From positions 1 to 64,000 of the forward strand of contig JAKOGH010000681.1 in assembly GCA_024811115.1 (NCBI GenBank): a stretch of 64,000 bases of DNA, given 5' to 3'. Each line of letters opens with the position of its first letter. Positions within the stretch are counted from its first letter, which is position 1. Below the pieces are notes generated by a model. The model was not told the origin of the DNA. It saw nothing but the letters and a program-made list of their open reading frames with translations, and did not search any database. The DNA comes from Terana coerulea. Its lineage: Eukaryota; Basidiomycota; Agaricomycetes; Polyporales; Phanerochaetaceae. This document shows positions 49,556 to 60,700 of this stretch, in pieces. The translations under genes were made by a program, and so were the position numbers.

Positions 49556-50479
49556 TCAGCCTCTTCTCTTCTGCTTCTCCTGCTGTCTCTTGGCTTCAAT
49601 TTCAGCGGTACGTGCTACGAGAATACACGTCAAGAAGGTTTATAATCGTAGTGAAGAAGCTCACCTTCAGTCTCGGCCTTCCTCTTGGCAGCTGCAGCCT
49701 CACGCTCGGCACGAATCTTCGCAAGGCGGGCGAGATCGGCCTTGGCTTGATCGGTCTTTCCTGCCTCATGCAACTGAATTGCAAAACTTTTAAGCTGACA
49801 GAGGTTGAACACGAGCACGATTCTCACCTTCCAGTAACGCTCCTTCTTCTCCTTCTCCTCCTTCTCTTCCCTAGGCTACATTTAGTCGGGCTGTACGAGC
49901 TGAAAGGGTTTACTACACGTGCCTTTCCCTGCGAGTGGGCTCGCGGGGGAATTGAGGGTAGCGATACTCTTGCTCTTGCCGGCAGCAAGATTCGGGTTTG
50001 CTGTGAGGGGTTCCTGCCCGTCCTCCTCCTCGTCTTCTTCAGCAGTCTTCGTGGCCTGCTTCTTGCTCTTCTTCAGCTCCTTCCGTTGTGCACGAGTCAG
50101 CTCTTCCTGCTGAGGAGTCGCTTCTTCTTCAGACTCCTCCTCAGACTCCTCCTCTTCCTCTTCAGACTCCTCGTCGGAATCTTCCTCCTTCTCGCGCTTT
50201 CCCCTGCGGATGATCGCTTAGCTCGTGAAGGGTGGACTGGTCTGGGAACGCATGCCATTTGTCCACAGCAACCGCTGTCCCCTCTTCGTTCAGCTCGAGA
50301 TGCTTGCTATATACGACGTTGTTAGACGAGCGTGGGGTCAAACGAATGCTCGACCGTGAGCAGCATTACCTAAAGCTATGTCAAGGTAAGAATCAACAAT
50401 CAATGCAGCGGAAATGCACGCTGAGAAGACCGTACTTGCGACCGCCACCACGTTTCTGCTTGAAGCCCCCTCGGGCCAT
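49556..50479 (-). CDS. PP28/PDAP1-like casein kinase substrate phosphoprotein
   Basis: Small, highly charged protein of the 28 kDa heat- and acid-stable phosphoprotein family (PDAP1). It starts MARGGFKQKRGGGRK, then LELNEEGTAVAVDKWHAFPD after introns. An acidic block follows (KREKEEDSDEESEEEEEESE) with likely CK2 sites, then LTRAQRKELKKSKKQATKTA. The PP28 core is ERYWKLHEAGKTDQAKADLA with RLAKIRAEREAAAAKRKAET. The end is EIEAKRQQEKQKRRG. The core is the family's diagnostic part and is well preserved. Function is poorly known; plant and animal homologues are linked to translation or growth signalling. Divergent from the NDUFA6 gene. Confidence 0.9.
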
Positions 50480-50792
50480 TACGATTTCAGAGGTGATAAA
50501 GGTTTGAAGGTCGCGAAGATAGGTGGAAGTAGGAGGAGAGCACAGTCCTGAGTCGAGTCGAGCACGGCGCCAAGATTGAGATGATTGGCTTTGCGGGACC
50601 GGTGATTCGTTGATTGAATATTTCTGAGTTCGAAAAGACGCAGACGCTGGCACTGGCTCGGGCCCGCAGTCCATGCATGCCTCCCATGTTTGGGAGATTC
50701 TTCATTCTCCGACTGAAAATAAATCGGCTGCAGCGTGCGGACCCAGGCTTGTCGAGCTGGTCGCCGGCACAAGCGTGCACTCAGCTCCAGCT
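50480..50792. promoter_or_regulatory. Divergent promoter region of the PP28-like gene and NDUFA6
   Basis: 313 bases between outward start codons, including an AAAATAAATC stretch near 50714. No gene. Confidence 0.5.
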
Positions 50793-51309
50793 ATGACCAC
50801 CATCCCATCCCGCCTTGCACGGGCTACCAAGTTCGTGAGCACTCCAGAGGAGGCCCGGAAGGCCACCATCGAGCTTTACCGCGACTGGTACCGCGGTGTG
50901 CGTCCTCCACTCGAGCCGTCTTCACCCGTGTTGTTGCTCACCCCCGCTTTAGGCTCCAGAGATCTGTGCCCTCTATACCTTGCAGTGCTCGCCACAATAC
51001 GTTCGCCAGAGCATCCGGAGGCGGTTTGAGGCAGCTCGTCATGTCACCGACATACGCGTCATAAACCACTTGTTGCTGAAGGAGAGGCAAGAGTATCAGG
51101 AGACGATGAACTTCTGGAAACAAAGGGACCACGTTCTGGGAAAGCTGTTGATACCGAAGGGTCGTCCAGAGCGGACTTTCTTGCAGAAGTTCTATGAAGG
51201 TGTGTCATGTTTGTGTTAAGACAGGTCCACGTTGAGCTAATTCTGAGCAGGTAGAGATGAGGACCAGGTCCTTCCCGCCGCGACGGGCATGCTGGTTCCA
51301 ACTCCTTAG
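50793..51309 (+). CDS. NDUFA6: Complex I LYR subunit NDUFA6 (B14)
   Basis: Mitochondrial LYR-motif accessory subunit of NADH:ubiquinone oxidoreductase, bound to acyl carrier protein on the matrix arm. Exons: 50793-50896, 50953-51199 and 51251-51309. MTTIPSRLARATKFVSTPEE leads into ARKATIELYRDWYRG (the LYR motif in IELYRDW), then APEICALYTLQCSPQYVRQS and FEAARHVTDIRVINHLLLK. RQEYQETMNFWKQRDHVLGK follows, and the end is VLPAATGMLVPTP. About 134 residues, normal for the family. The exon 1 donor is placed at GGT/GTGCGT because only that join gives RGAPEIC. Confidence 0.95.
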
Positions 51310-51503
51310 ATGCCGAAGTCTGGAATATATATTATTGCATGCTATCTTATACAGTCCCTCGGTATCAAGCCCCGCTGCTGAATTTTAGGCCCAAAGCAAG
51401 TTGAATGACCGCTTTCCGCTAAGCGAGCAGAAACGAGAAGCATTCATTTCTGTCGATGAAGCATCCCACAGTATACATGTGCACCTGACAACAGCAGCTG
51501 GTC

Positions 51504-53745
51504 TTAGCGAAGCAGATCCAGTTCATCCTCGCTATCACGCATCGGGCTAGGCGGAGGAAACAGAGATAGTCGCGGCTGTGGATCGATATCAGCAGGCAGG
51601 CAGGTAGACACCTCAGTGTTCAGACTTACCATTGGTCGTCGACCCACAACCTTCTGTTTGGCACCCTTTGCGCCTTTCCGGTTCTCTTTCTGCGCTCTGA
51701 AAGAGGATTCAGCGTACATCCGGGCCAAGCCAAGGCTGTTGAAGCTACATACCGTTTCGGTTTCGGTTTTGGCTTCCCCTTGGTCGTATCATCCTGTTCA
51801 CCATCATTATCCTCGTTCGCACTTGTAGTCTCTCGTGAACGTTCTCGGTTATCAGCCAAGCCTGCCTTCTTCCGCTTCGCAGGTTTCGGCCGGTCATCCT
51901 CGACGTCAGCCTGAGCATCCTGTTCAACTTGTTCCTCGAAGACTGCCTTCGTCCGTTTCTTCCCCTTCGCGGGTTGCCGAGTACCGCCTTTGCCTGTATG
52001 GCGAGTGCTCACTTCAGGATCGTGTGCCATGCCCATCTTTGCGCCTCGGAATGCGGTGGTCTGCTCGGACGCTCTTGCACTGGACGCGGGTACATCCTGG
52101 AGATCAGGTTGCTCGTGTTCATGAGGCTCTTCTAGTATTTTCTCGGGGGAAGGTGCGCGCTGTATGCGTGCACTTGCCTTACGATTTGGCGACCTTGATG
52201 GTCCGGCTTCTGGCGGATCGGAGGCCCCAGAGGGTGGCTGCGCATGCTGATGTGCTTTCGCCGCGGTGGAAGGACCGACAAGCGGAGGGTCTTTCTCTTC
52301 CTGCACGGTAGCTTTTCGTGATGTTGCGTCACTGCCTGATGCTTTCTTCGACTGTTCCGTCGGTTCCGCGGACACCGGGGCCTTCTCGCCTTGTGGACGT
52401 GCCTTGTCAGCAGCCCTTGCCACCCTTCTGGCAATAGGGATGTCGTCTTCCGACTCTGAATCAGATGGAACGTATAGCCTTGGCCGCTTGCGTTTCGGAA
52501 GCTCTGAGGAGGTTGCCGATGTCTCCTGCAGTGTGCCCCTGACGGCGTGCGTGTTGTCATGATCTGAAACCGTGCAAGTGAGAGACCCTTAGACGATCCG
52601 TGATTGTAGGCTCTGCGCACGGGAAAACGTACCTGCGGTGCCTTTGCGCTTCTTCACTACACGTAGAGGGCGCTCTATGGTCGCTCCGAGATCGTGACGT
52701 TCCAGCAAGTCCGAAGGTTTCTCCTTGGAGGCTTTCGCTTCCACAGTGAAGGATGGCCCAGGTGTATCAACCTCTTTGGATGCCTTCTTGTTGGAGAAAG
52801 GATCTTTACGGTGTGCAGGTGTGCGAACGTGATCGGAACCTTTGACCGCTGCCTGCAGGTTTCTGCTCTTAGCAGTAGGCTTCTTCTTGACGGCTGAAGA
52901 AGACCATCATTAATATGAGCCAGAAGGTCGGAGGGGTAGTTAACTATACCCTTATTGCCGTCTGCAGTTGTACTTGGCGCCTTCCTACGTGACACCTGGG
53001 GCGCAGCAAGCTGTGCGTCTTCCTGAACATCGTCCTTACTGTGGTCTAGGGATGCCTGTGAATATGAGTGAAGCACGCACATTTGCGACTTACCAGCCCT
53101 TGCTGTCTTCGTCTTCCCCTTTCCTTTGGTAGTACGACCAGGCGGTTTGTCATCTTCACGGACATCAACCAACTTCGATGGTCCTGTAGCACAGTGGGTC
53201 TAGTGAAATATTGGCCATGACAAGTCACTCACCAGCAACTGGTTCATCCTCTTCCTCGATAGCCTCTAGGGTAGGTGCCTTCCGCTTTCTGTCTGGCAGT
53301 GCCACAACGTCCTTCTTGGGTTTCGCTGCAGGTCGTCGGGCAGCTGACGGCTTTCCTCGCGTTTTCTTCTTCAGGGCGTCGGGTATTCGCTCATCCACTT
53401 GCTCCTGGATATCTGAGTACGGTGAAGACCTCCTCGCTTTGCTTTTCCGATTGACAGACGCGTGCGCTACACTCTGCCTGCGTTTTGGCTTCGTCGGCGA
53501 TTCCCCGTTTACTCCTCTCGCGAGCAGGACGTCCAAGAGCGGGTTTGACTCTGCCGGCACGAAAAGCCTTTCCAAAAGACACCAGTGGCACCAATTCAGA
53601 CTCTCAATGACGCGTGAACATGTTGTACTTACCCGCCTCTGTCCCTGTATCTGGACTTCTGCTTCTCCAGGCGTTTCACGCGACTTTCCTCGACGGATTC
53701 TCCGAGCAATTTCTTCTGCTGAAGTGGGGTTTCAAGCGCGGCCAT
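51504..53745 (-). CDS. Basic, low-complexity nuclear protein, conserved ends
   Basis: Not assigned to a named family. The start is MAALETPLQQKKLLGESVEE, with RVKRLEKQKSRYRDRGG, a short coiled-coil-like segment. Exon 2 has LFVPAESNPLLDVLLARGV. The middle is Lys/Arg/Ser/Pro-rich, with several nuclear localisation-like clusters (LPDRKRKAP, VVKKRKGT, KPAKRKKAG, PKRKRPRLYVPSDSESEDD). The end is LSLFPPPSPMRDSEDELDLL-R. The conserved short ends with a disordered basic middle suggest a chromatin or spindle scaffold with docking motifs, but this is inference. Exons are short and numerous; exact borders in the middle were not all fixed. Start ATG read from 53745, stop 51504-51506. Confidence 0.7.
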
Positions 53746-54705
53746 TCTAATAGGATCCCCTGCAAAGCCGTCGATACGTTGAGGAAGACGATGACATGGG
53801 CCAGATTCAAACCATGTCGTTGAGATCTGAAGGTCGGTTCGCTCACGGCGCGTTGATCTGTGATGCCGCCGGCAATCAGTACCATCAGAAGACTGACGGC
53901 CACTGGGCGCTTACATCCTCACGCTGTTACACTCCGCCCTGCCAGGAGACTGAGCAGCCAGAATTTCAGAAAGGTGACCAATTGCGATATCCTCCAAAGC
54001 GTAGTAATCCAAACTGATATGTCCACTCCGTCGGCAGATCAAGAACGGACAGCTCCGATGTCCAGGTGCCATTGTCTGCAGAGCGCCGCCCAGAAAGGGT
54101 CCCAAGTACCCCTGTCTTGTTGTTCACGAACAAGACCCAAACAGGATAGACTTGGCTAAAACCAGTCGCTTTGTGCTTGCAATTGCCTGTCAATGATTTG
54201 GAGGTCCACCGCATTCTAAACGCTATCAGTGTGTGCCTGTCGCTCTAGGAAGATTTTCGGCCCGTACGAGCGATACGTTCTTGAGAGCAACAAAGCGTCG
54301 CGTTTACTGCTGTCCTCCGAATCACAGCGCAGCTACTGGTGAGTGCCTACGTAGCTGCCCTTTCTGCTTGTTCTAACGTCCGTGGTCATTCACACCCGTA
54401 GCGCGACATAGGATTCCAGAACCCGATGCTGATATCAACTGATATTCAGCCTACGTGAGGCAGTCGCTGACATCCTGCCTCCGTCCTCCACCGTTGGCAC
54501 GGCTCAGGTCAGGTTACCGCCGTGATTTCCCCCTCAGTAAGGGATGATTCGTGCGCTGCTCCGTGTCGGTTTCTCCTTGCAGGTCGGAGCGTATAGGTCA
54601 CTGTGTAGAGTGAGAGAACACGGAAACTGAGGAGGTTTAAAGCACGAGCTGGTATGTCTCCACTTGTAGCACTTCACTCCCATTCCACGTCGCAGCAGAA
54701 CGGAC
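53746..54705. other. Intergenic with one suspicious minus-strand frame
   Basis: No full gene recognised. The minus frame at 53966-54214 reads protein-like text (VYPVWVLFVNNKTGVLGTL, SELSVLDLPTEWTYQFGLL) and may be a gene fragment. The right end is the promoter of SWQPV copy 2. Confidence 0.45.
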
Positions 54706-55369
54706 ATGGTGAGTTCATTAATTCCAAGGCGGAAGCGATGTTAATGGTCGTGCTTTAGGCCTACCACACTTTTATGGACTATCACGGCCGCATCACAGTA
54801 CCTGGTCTAGTTGTCCCTCAGAGGGTGTATGCAAACAGGACGACAGACCTCATCGAGAGCTCTCCTATCCTCTTTGAGAACAACCAGCAGAAGGGCATTA
54901 GGCTAATCGATGCGCTCAACCGCCAATTCGTTGGTATGCCCGACGGCGACGAGAGACCAGTCACGAATGCAAATGGCACTAAAAATTACGTGCCGCATTA
55001 ATGTGAGTCATCACAAAAGCCACGGGCTTCATTTTACTAACTGTAAACTTCCCCCCTCAACAGTGGCCTGGGATGCCCGAATGGGGCAACCAGGTGAATG
55101 TCTACAAAACACGGTAACCAGCCCGAACACATCAACAAGGCGAGACTGGCTCATGAAATTGCCAAGCAAGTGCATGCGTTCTATGAGGTGCGTAGGTCAC
55201 TTAATCCCACTTCTGAAATTTCTGACACGGGATAAAGGGTATGAGGAACACACCCACTACCGAGCCCGGGTGGGGCCTGAGCAACATCCCCTTCGACAGT
55301 CTCGTGCTGCTCGAGTTGCGCCATGTCTCCCGCGGCAGCTGGCAGCCCGTCATCTGCCGCATTGTCTGA
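54706..55369 (+). CDS. SWQPV-family protein, copy 2 (two +1 frame breaks)
   Basis: Exons by splice sites: ATG alone (54706-54708), 54759-55002, 55064-55187 and 55238-55369. Exon 2 begins AYHTFMDYHGRITVPGLVVP-QRVY, then SSPILFENNQQKGIRLIDAL, and its last frame reads MALKITCRIN. Exon 3 begins WPGMPEWGNQVNV and ends NKARLAHEIAKQVHAFYE. Exon 4 has LSNIPFDSLVLLELRHVSRG, SWQPVICRIV and stop. Exon 2 is 244 bases and exon 3 is 124; both are one too many for the family phase. In exon 3 the AAAA before CACGG is the likely extra base. Either two insertion errors or a decaying copy. Function unknown. Confidence 0.7.
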
Positions 55370-55969
55370 GCGAGCAGAAAGCAGGCTGCCTGCCACGGCA
55401 ACGACTCTTGAGGAGCTTCGGTCGCTGCACCTGAATGGACTATAGATTTTCCCCGTCTTGTGGGCATGTAGAACTCATGTAACCACTGCGTGAATTGACC
55501 TAGAGAGGTCACCTGAATACACTGCCAGAAATGTCGATATCAACAGAGAATAAGATGCAGAAGCTGCGCTTCGGAAGCAGCAAATGGGAACGGGGAAAAT
55601 TCACACATCCGATACCTTCCGGGTTAGCCAGTTCCGAGTTGTTATAGCGCTAGTCGGCGGCTTCAAGTTGTGCGGAGCACGACACGGGACCCTGCTTCTG
55701 TTCCTCCTACAAACGCACTGTCTAATGCGCCTCTTTCAGAGCCTCTCACATTCGGGTAGTAAATTGACGAGCTAAAAGTGGCTCATGAAAGGGTGCATTA
55801 TGCGTGACTGAGTCGGTTTCTAGCTTGCTAGATAGATAATTCAAGATGCAGACTTGCGATATTCCAGTGGATTTCTAACTCAAGGCTAAGTATTTCACAT
55901 ACGCATATAAATATCTTCGAAGCTGTGGTACAGCCGTCGATCATACTAGTACGAGTCCAAATACACCAA
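55370..55969. other. Intergenic between SWQPV copies 2 and 3
   Basis: 600 bases, no gene recognised. The right part (AAATATCTTCG at 55908) should carry the copy 3 promoter. Confidence 0.5.
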
Positions 55970-56648
55970 ATGGTATGGTTTGGCTACTTCAGCTGAGGGT
56001 CTGCTTACTGAATGCACGATGGTTCATAGTACCCCGCGCATCAAATCAACCAAGTCGATGGCTCCATCGAGCGACGCATACCATTGGGTGACTACAAAGT
56101 GACTAACAGCAAGAATGATTATCGAGTCTTCCCAGCCATTAAATTCCCCAATGGCGTACGCCTGAGCGATTTCGTTGACGCCGAGAGCTACAATTCCATG
56201 TGGATACCTAACGGACATGAGCGTATTCACGTTGGACAAAGCGAAAAGCTCACTCTGAGAATTAAGGCAAGTTGGTTGTTCTGTTTGCAGTATAAGATAA
56301 CATGCCAACGCCAGAGCACAGTGGGAAGGGTGCGAGCTGTGGTCCGAATTCCTGAACGTCCGCGAGTCCACCGCGGCCAGGGAGGCAATACCGCTCTTGA
56401 AGTTAGTCCATCTTGTCGCAAGGGCTGTTAAAGAATTCAAAAAGGTGACAAGCACTCCTCCCGTTATGAATCTGCATTCTCTTTCACTCACGAAGCTACA
56501 GTACCAAGAGACTCGGCCGGTAGCGCGGTCTGCCCGAGACTATTGGAATGTCAACAACATACCGTTTGAGGGATTGATTCTCTACGAATTGAGGCAGGTT
56601 ACCAAGGGGTCTTGGCAGCCAGAGCTTTACTATCGCACATACCTATGA
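55970..56648 (+). CDS. SWQPV-family protein, copy 3 (intact)
   Basis: Exons: ATG alone (55970-55972), 56030-56266, 56322-56444 and 56502-56648, all in phase, about 169 residues. Exon 2 begins YPAHQINQVDGSIERRIPLG-DYKV, then AIKFPNGVRLSDFVDAESYN and EKLTLRIK. Exon 3 (41 codons) begins WEGCELWSEFLN and ends KLVHLVARAVKEFKK. Exon 4 has YWNVNNIPFEGLILYELRQV, TKGSWQPELYYRTYL and stop. The intron 56267-56321 starts GC in a perfect AAG/GCAAGT context and ends CACAG; no GT donor keeps the frame or the Trp start of exon 3. This copy and copy 1 define the family's real exon plan. Hydrophilic, no signal peptide. Confidence 0.78.
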
Positions 56649-57863
56649 GTGCCAGTGGTTGCGTACAAACCTCATGTGTCGCTGTACAATCTGGGAGCAA
56701 CACAGATATTCATGTACAAATTAAAGTGATAGAGTGAAGCGCGCCGTGTAAATCCACGCCTTTCTCAAAGAAGGAACGAGCCTTGTGCCTCCTTGTGCTC
56801 GGGCACCCAATACCCGCTCGGTGGTGGAATCAAGTTGGAGAAAATGGTTTTAGCGCCTTTTCTTTAGTGCTCGGCGCTTCGCCGATCACCGGCGGACGGG
56901 ACAGATGATGCCCGGCGCCACAAAGCTCACGCTGGCAACAGCCGAAAAAGGATCTAGATTGACATCTCGAACCGCGTCCTTCAGTCTGACTCCCTACTCG
57001 CTTCGCCCGCGGCGTAAGCACAGGACTTTCCTCGATTGCAAGGCAGAGTTTCTGAGATATCACCGTGAAAAGGATGAAACTCATTTCGTGGTGGCAACGT
57101 AGGGCACGGAGCTGGTACGCGCATACTTCAACAGCGATCATCCACGATGAAAATCTGATTTCCCAATCGCCCAGGCGCTTTCATGAGTAGCGTTTTTAAG
57201 CATGAATCTTGCTCCTCTGTGACATCTTGCCTATCTGCTTTGCGTTGTATGGCCGGCCTGTCATTGACTTTATGGAATACAGCCAAGCGACCTACCGCAC
57301 CCGCTGCCGGCGGCGATGCGCACATGGTCAAAACTTTCCGCCATAATGGATACAGCTGGAATTAATGTTGATCTGCTCTTGTCTTTTAGCTCTTGGCGGC
57401 AGTCAACTCTTGTATTCATGTCAAATGTTGGAGCCAGCGGCAGTAAGTAAGTGCCACGTTTTTCTTTTGGGACAGCAGACTCATCGACCGGTGGGCTCGA
57501 AGAAACAAGTACGCTGTGCAATGCAGGCACATAGTCATGGCACGTTTTGTACGTCGTTTGCGGTCTAAGTAGCCGGTGTACCCTTCATGTCTACATCGCT
57601 TCCGACGAAGTAGATTTTACACATTATCGCAGAGTCCACAGGGTTAACGAGGTCGTGTTGGTACTCACGAAAGGTAGTTGACCATATATTCTGTCACGGT
57701 TACTTACGCGTTTCAGACCTTGTCCGACCTCTTGATCCGAACTCGAAGGATGGAAAGTCGACCAAATGTGCTAGTGCTGGTTAAATAGTTGGTGGTCCAT
57801 TCAGAGCAACACACCGAAGCAAGCCTCTCACATTCCCCAAGAACAGCCACTCTACAGTCACAA
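56649..57863. other. Intergenic between SWQPV copies 3 and 4
   Basis: 1.2 kb with small open frames on both strands and no SWQPV-like motif or other recognisable domain. Confidence 0.5.
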
Positions 57864-58547
57864 TGGTACTTTTTGGCATTTATGTCACCGCACAGAAAGT
57901 AATTGAAACTTTTCCATGCCAGGCCCAACAGTTCCACGTATTCACGGATTACACTGACCTAGACTTGCCCGGGCTCCTTATTCCGCAGCAGGTCTTTGTT
58001 GCCGGGGGCAAGCCGGCTTTGCACCTTTGCAAAGCATCAGGTTCTTTGTCGGGGGACAACCAGGCTTACGACTTTGCGACGCGGTGAACTCGCCGCCACG
58101 TATGTTGGACGAGGGCTTCGAGACACCGACACTGAACTTGAACGGTGTGCGAGTCACCCTGCGCATGCAGGTATGTGTGGTGACTCCTCTGCTTAGCTCG
58201 TCATAACAGCTCTCGTCTTAGTGGCCAGGTTACAACAAGTGGTTTGACACCAATGCCATTCATCAACTTGATCATGGAACCGCCCGAAACCCTCGCAGCA
58301 AGGCGCATATCGCGCATCAAGTCGCGAAATGCATTTACAAGTTTTACGAGGTTTGTCTATTTATTCTATAAGCTACAGGTTTCTGGGTTTCACGCTCGGT
58401 TGACAGGACATGCAGAATGTTCAGAGTGCCGAAGAAGGCTGGAGAGTCGGCAGGATTCCGTTCAACAACTTGTACCTTGTCGAACTGCGCCACGTTTCCA
58501 ACGGAAGCTGGCAGCCCGTTCTCTGCTACCTGCCCGGGCCAAACTGA
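57864..58547 (+). CDS. SWQPV-family protein, copy 4 (one frame break)
   Basis: Exons: ATG alone (57864-57866), 57932-58170, 58222-58350 and 58407-58547. Exon 2 begins FHVFTDYTDLDLPGLLIPQQ-V and ends in another frame with GLRLCDAVNSPPRML and LNLNGVRVTLRMQ. Its length, 239, is one short of a codon multiple; the break is near AGG/TTC at 58040-58042. Exon 3 begins WPGYNKWFDTNAIHQLDHGT and ends HIAHQVAKCIYKFYE. Exon 4 has IPFNNLYLVELRHVSNGSWQ, PVLCYLPGPN and stop. Around the break two near-identical 45-49 base units follow each other (57989 and 58038). Function unknown. Confidence 0.72.
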
Positions 58548-58876
58548 AGCTCTTCTATCTTTCCCTGATTTTGCCTTCGTTCTGAAGATTCATGCGCAAC
58601 TAGAGTCACTGTTTCCGCTCTGATGTATCCCTTGTATCCCTACACCTGTTGTGATAGATTTTCTGCATTCCTTGTAGACAGTAGACGCCTTTGACCTGTC
58701 CCCTCTGTAGCATACGATAGCTGTGCCCTTTGTATACTTAGCAGAATATTGCTACCGATTTTCGAGTGTAACGCCGTTCAACCGCATCCCGTAACGCCGT
58801 TCCCTATATGCATGTTTCCTACACTCGTTGTCGCCCCCAAGCCTTCTTCTGCACACCACATGTCTAAAACCATCAA
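58548..58876. other. Convergent spacer between copies 4 and 5
   Basis: About 330 bases between opposing stop codons. No gene. Confidence 0.55.
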
Positions 58877-59642
58877 TCAGGATGTGATATAGAGCACGGG
58901 CTGCCAAGAGTTCTCTTTGTATTCGTGCCCTAACGGGTTCATGGCCACAAGCCAGATATTTTCGAACTTAGCTGGAGTCATCTACCACCGGCATCCGATA
59001 AGTGAAGAACCTCGTATTAGCTAGGGGCGGTAGAAAACTCACTCCAGGCAGGGCCTCCACCATATACGCAACAACGTGTGCAAAATAGCGGCGTGTCCAG
59101 GGTACCATAAGTGGCTTTTTGTGCTCCAGAACCTCCAGACCCTCGTCGGCGAACTAATGTCGAGGCAGTGAGCACGCACACATAGTGAGAGAACAACTAG
59201 CGGTACAGGGCTTACATGGATGTATATCGTAAGGATGTCGTGCGTTAGGTCTCCGCCGACGATGTAAATCACATCGTCGGCGTGTAGGAGCCCGGTCGGC
59301 TTCGTGAAGGTTCTCAGTGCACTGAGGCGCACGCCGGCGGCGTGGGGCGGTCGAGTCTCGAAATGCACAGTGTTCTGAGACGCCGGCGACGTGCAGTGTG
59401 AGATCTGGCGCATTTCGGTTCCGCGCACAGGGAGCGGAGGTAAGATAGACCTCTACGGTAAGATATGGGACAGTAAGGTATTGGACAATGCGAGGAACGG
59501 CCCGAGCACTTACAGACATCCTCGGCAATGCGTCTTCCAGGGCCTCGAGCGAGGGAAAGTCGGCGGGTTTGGCTGGTATGCTTGGCAATGCCTTTTCCAA
59601 GGAATACAGACAGGGAAAATCGGCTGGGATGAGAGAGCTCAT
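58877..59642 (-). CDS. SWQPV-family protein, copy 5 (divergent N-terminus)
   Basis: The last exon reads FENIWLVAMNPLGHEYKENS then WQPVLYITS and stop at 58877-58879, so E-L-R is changed to A-M-N. The preceding exon has FADEGLEVLEHKKPLMVPWT and HVVAYMVEALPG before a GTGAGT donor, matching exon 3 of other copies although WPGY is replaced by VPW. Further upstream lies NTVHFETRPPHAAGVRLSAL and ADDVIYIVGGDLTHDILTIY, matching exon 2. The proposed start, MSSLIPADFPCLYSLEKALP, differs from other copies: it carries a 20-residue repeat (IPADFPCLYSLEKALP and KPADFPSLEALEDALP). Intron borders between these blocks are not all fixed. The most diverged copy. Confidence 0.55.
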
Positions 59643-59998
59643 GGTTGTATACACCGTGAGCGACTAGTAGCAGGATACTCAGAGCTGTAGTTGTGGTAAA
59701 AGATAAGGATGAGTTGTGGCCTCACCACGGTCCGTGCATAATCACTGGCTATTTGACCGTGGTTCAAGCCAGTGGCCTCGGATGTGCTGACGCCTCACGT
59801 GCAGTGGCCACTGCAACCAGACAAAGCAATCAAACTTTCAACCACCGAAGATTATTGTCGTACTATTGTTTGTATATTTGACATCAAAACCGGCAATGTC
59901 CACAGGGAAACATTCTACAAGATTCCAACAGAGTCGGATGTGGCAGAGTGGTCTTCAACGGAGGTAGTGTTGAGCCACCGCGTTCAGGTACCGGAGCT

Positions 59999-60700
59999 TC
60001 AGCACTTCGTGAAGCAAAGAACAGGCTGCCAAACGGTCGGTTCCACTTGCCGAAGCTCGATCAAGGACAAACCATCGACAGCGAAGTGTCGAACATCCCA
60101 TTCGAGACTCTTGCTGTCGATTGCCAGTGGCGCCAGTAGCTGCAAGGTATGAGAAACATCAGTCCGCTGCGATCGCCGAAAGAACATCACGAAGCTACTG
60201 ACCTCCATGTACTCGTACATAGCGGCAGCCACGCTCAACGCGAGTGTTACGCGGGTCCACCCGCTTGTGTCTGGTGATATGTAGATGCGCTCAAAAGCGG
60301 CAGAGTACCCAGGCCACTACGTCAGAGGTCAGCATCAGTTCAAATTCACAACTGAATTGGCACGAACATCAATGAGCAACGAAATCTCCCTGTCGAGTAC
60401 AACTATCTCATCGAAGCCGTCCAGAAGGCGCGGCTTCTCATCGAGCACCGCCTGTCCAAGAGGGAACCCAGGAGAGAGCGCGGTGTTCCCGGAGGGCAGG
60501 TACATGTCAAAGTCGATCACTTTGCCTGAGATGTGGTGTAGATGATAATGTGTCGTAGTCCCGTTGAGGAAGCACAGCCCCGAACAGCTTCTTGCCCTTC
60601 ATAGTGGCGTTCATGGGACTGTGGCATTCTATTTTCTACGTCTCTTATGTCAGAAAGACTATAATGACAGAGTGAAGGAGCGACGACGCACTTGGACCAT
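59999..60700 (-). CDS. SWQPV-family protein, copy 6 (one frame break)
   Basis: ATG alone read from 60700 (then GTCCAAG donor). Exon 2 is 60368-60635, with KKLFGAVLPQRDY early and, in the next frame, VIDFDMYLPSGNTALSPGFP and LDREISLLID. Its 268 bases are one too many, so one base is extra between these parts. Exon 3 begins WPGYSAAFERIYISPDTSGW and ends LSVAAAMYEYME before GTCAGT. Exon 4 has LEWDVRHFAVDGLSLIELRQ, VEPTVWQPVLCFTKC and stop at 59999-60001. The core motif is T-V-W-Q-P-V in place of G-S-W-Q-P-V. Function unknown. Confidence 0.68.

Noticed and set aside
49840..50220. Long CTTCTCC/CTCCTC pyrimidine tract on the plus strand.
   Set aside because: It is the antisense of the acidic and Lys-rich coding region of the PP28-like gene.
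49492..50325. 277-residue plus-strand frame rich in Leu.
   Set aside because: Shadow of the PP28-like gene; its composition follows from the reverse strand of Glu/Lys codons.
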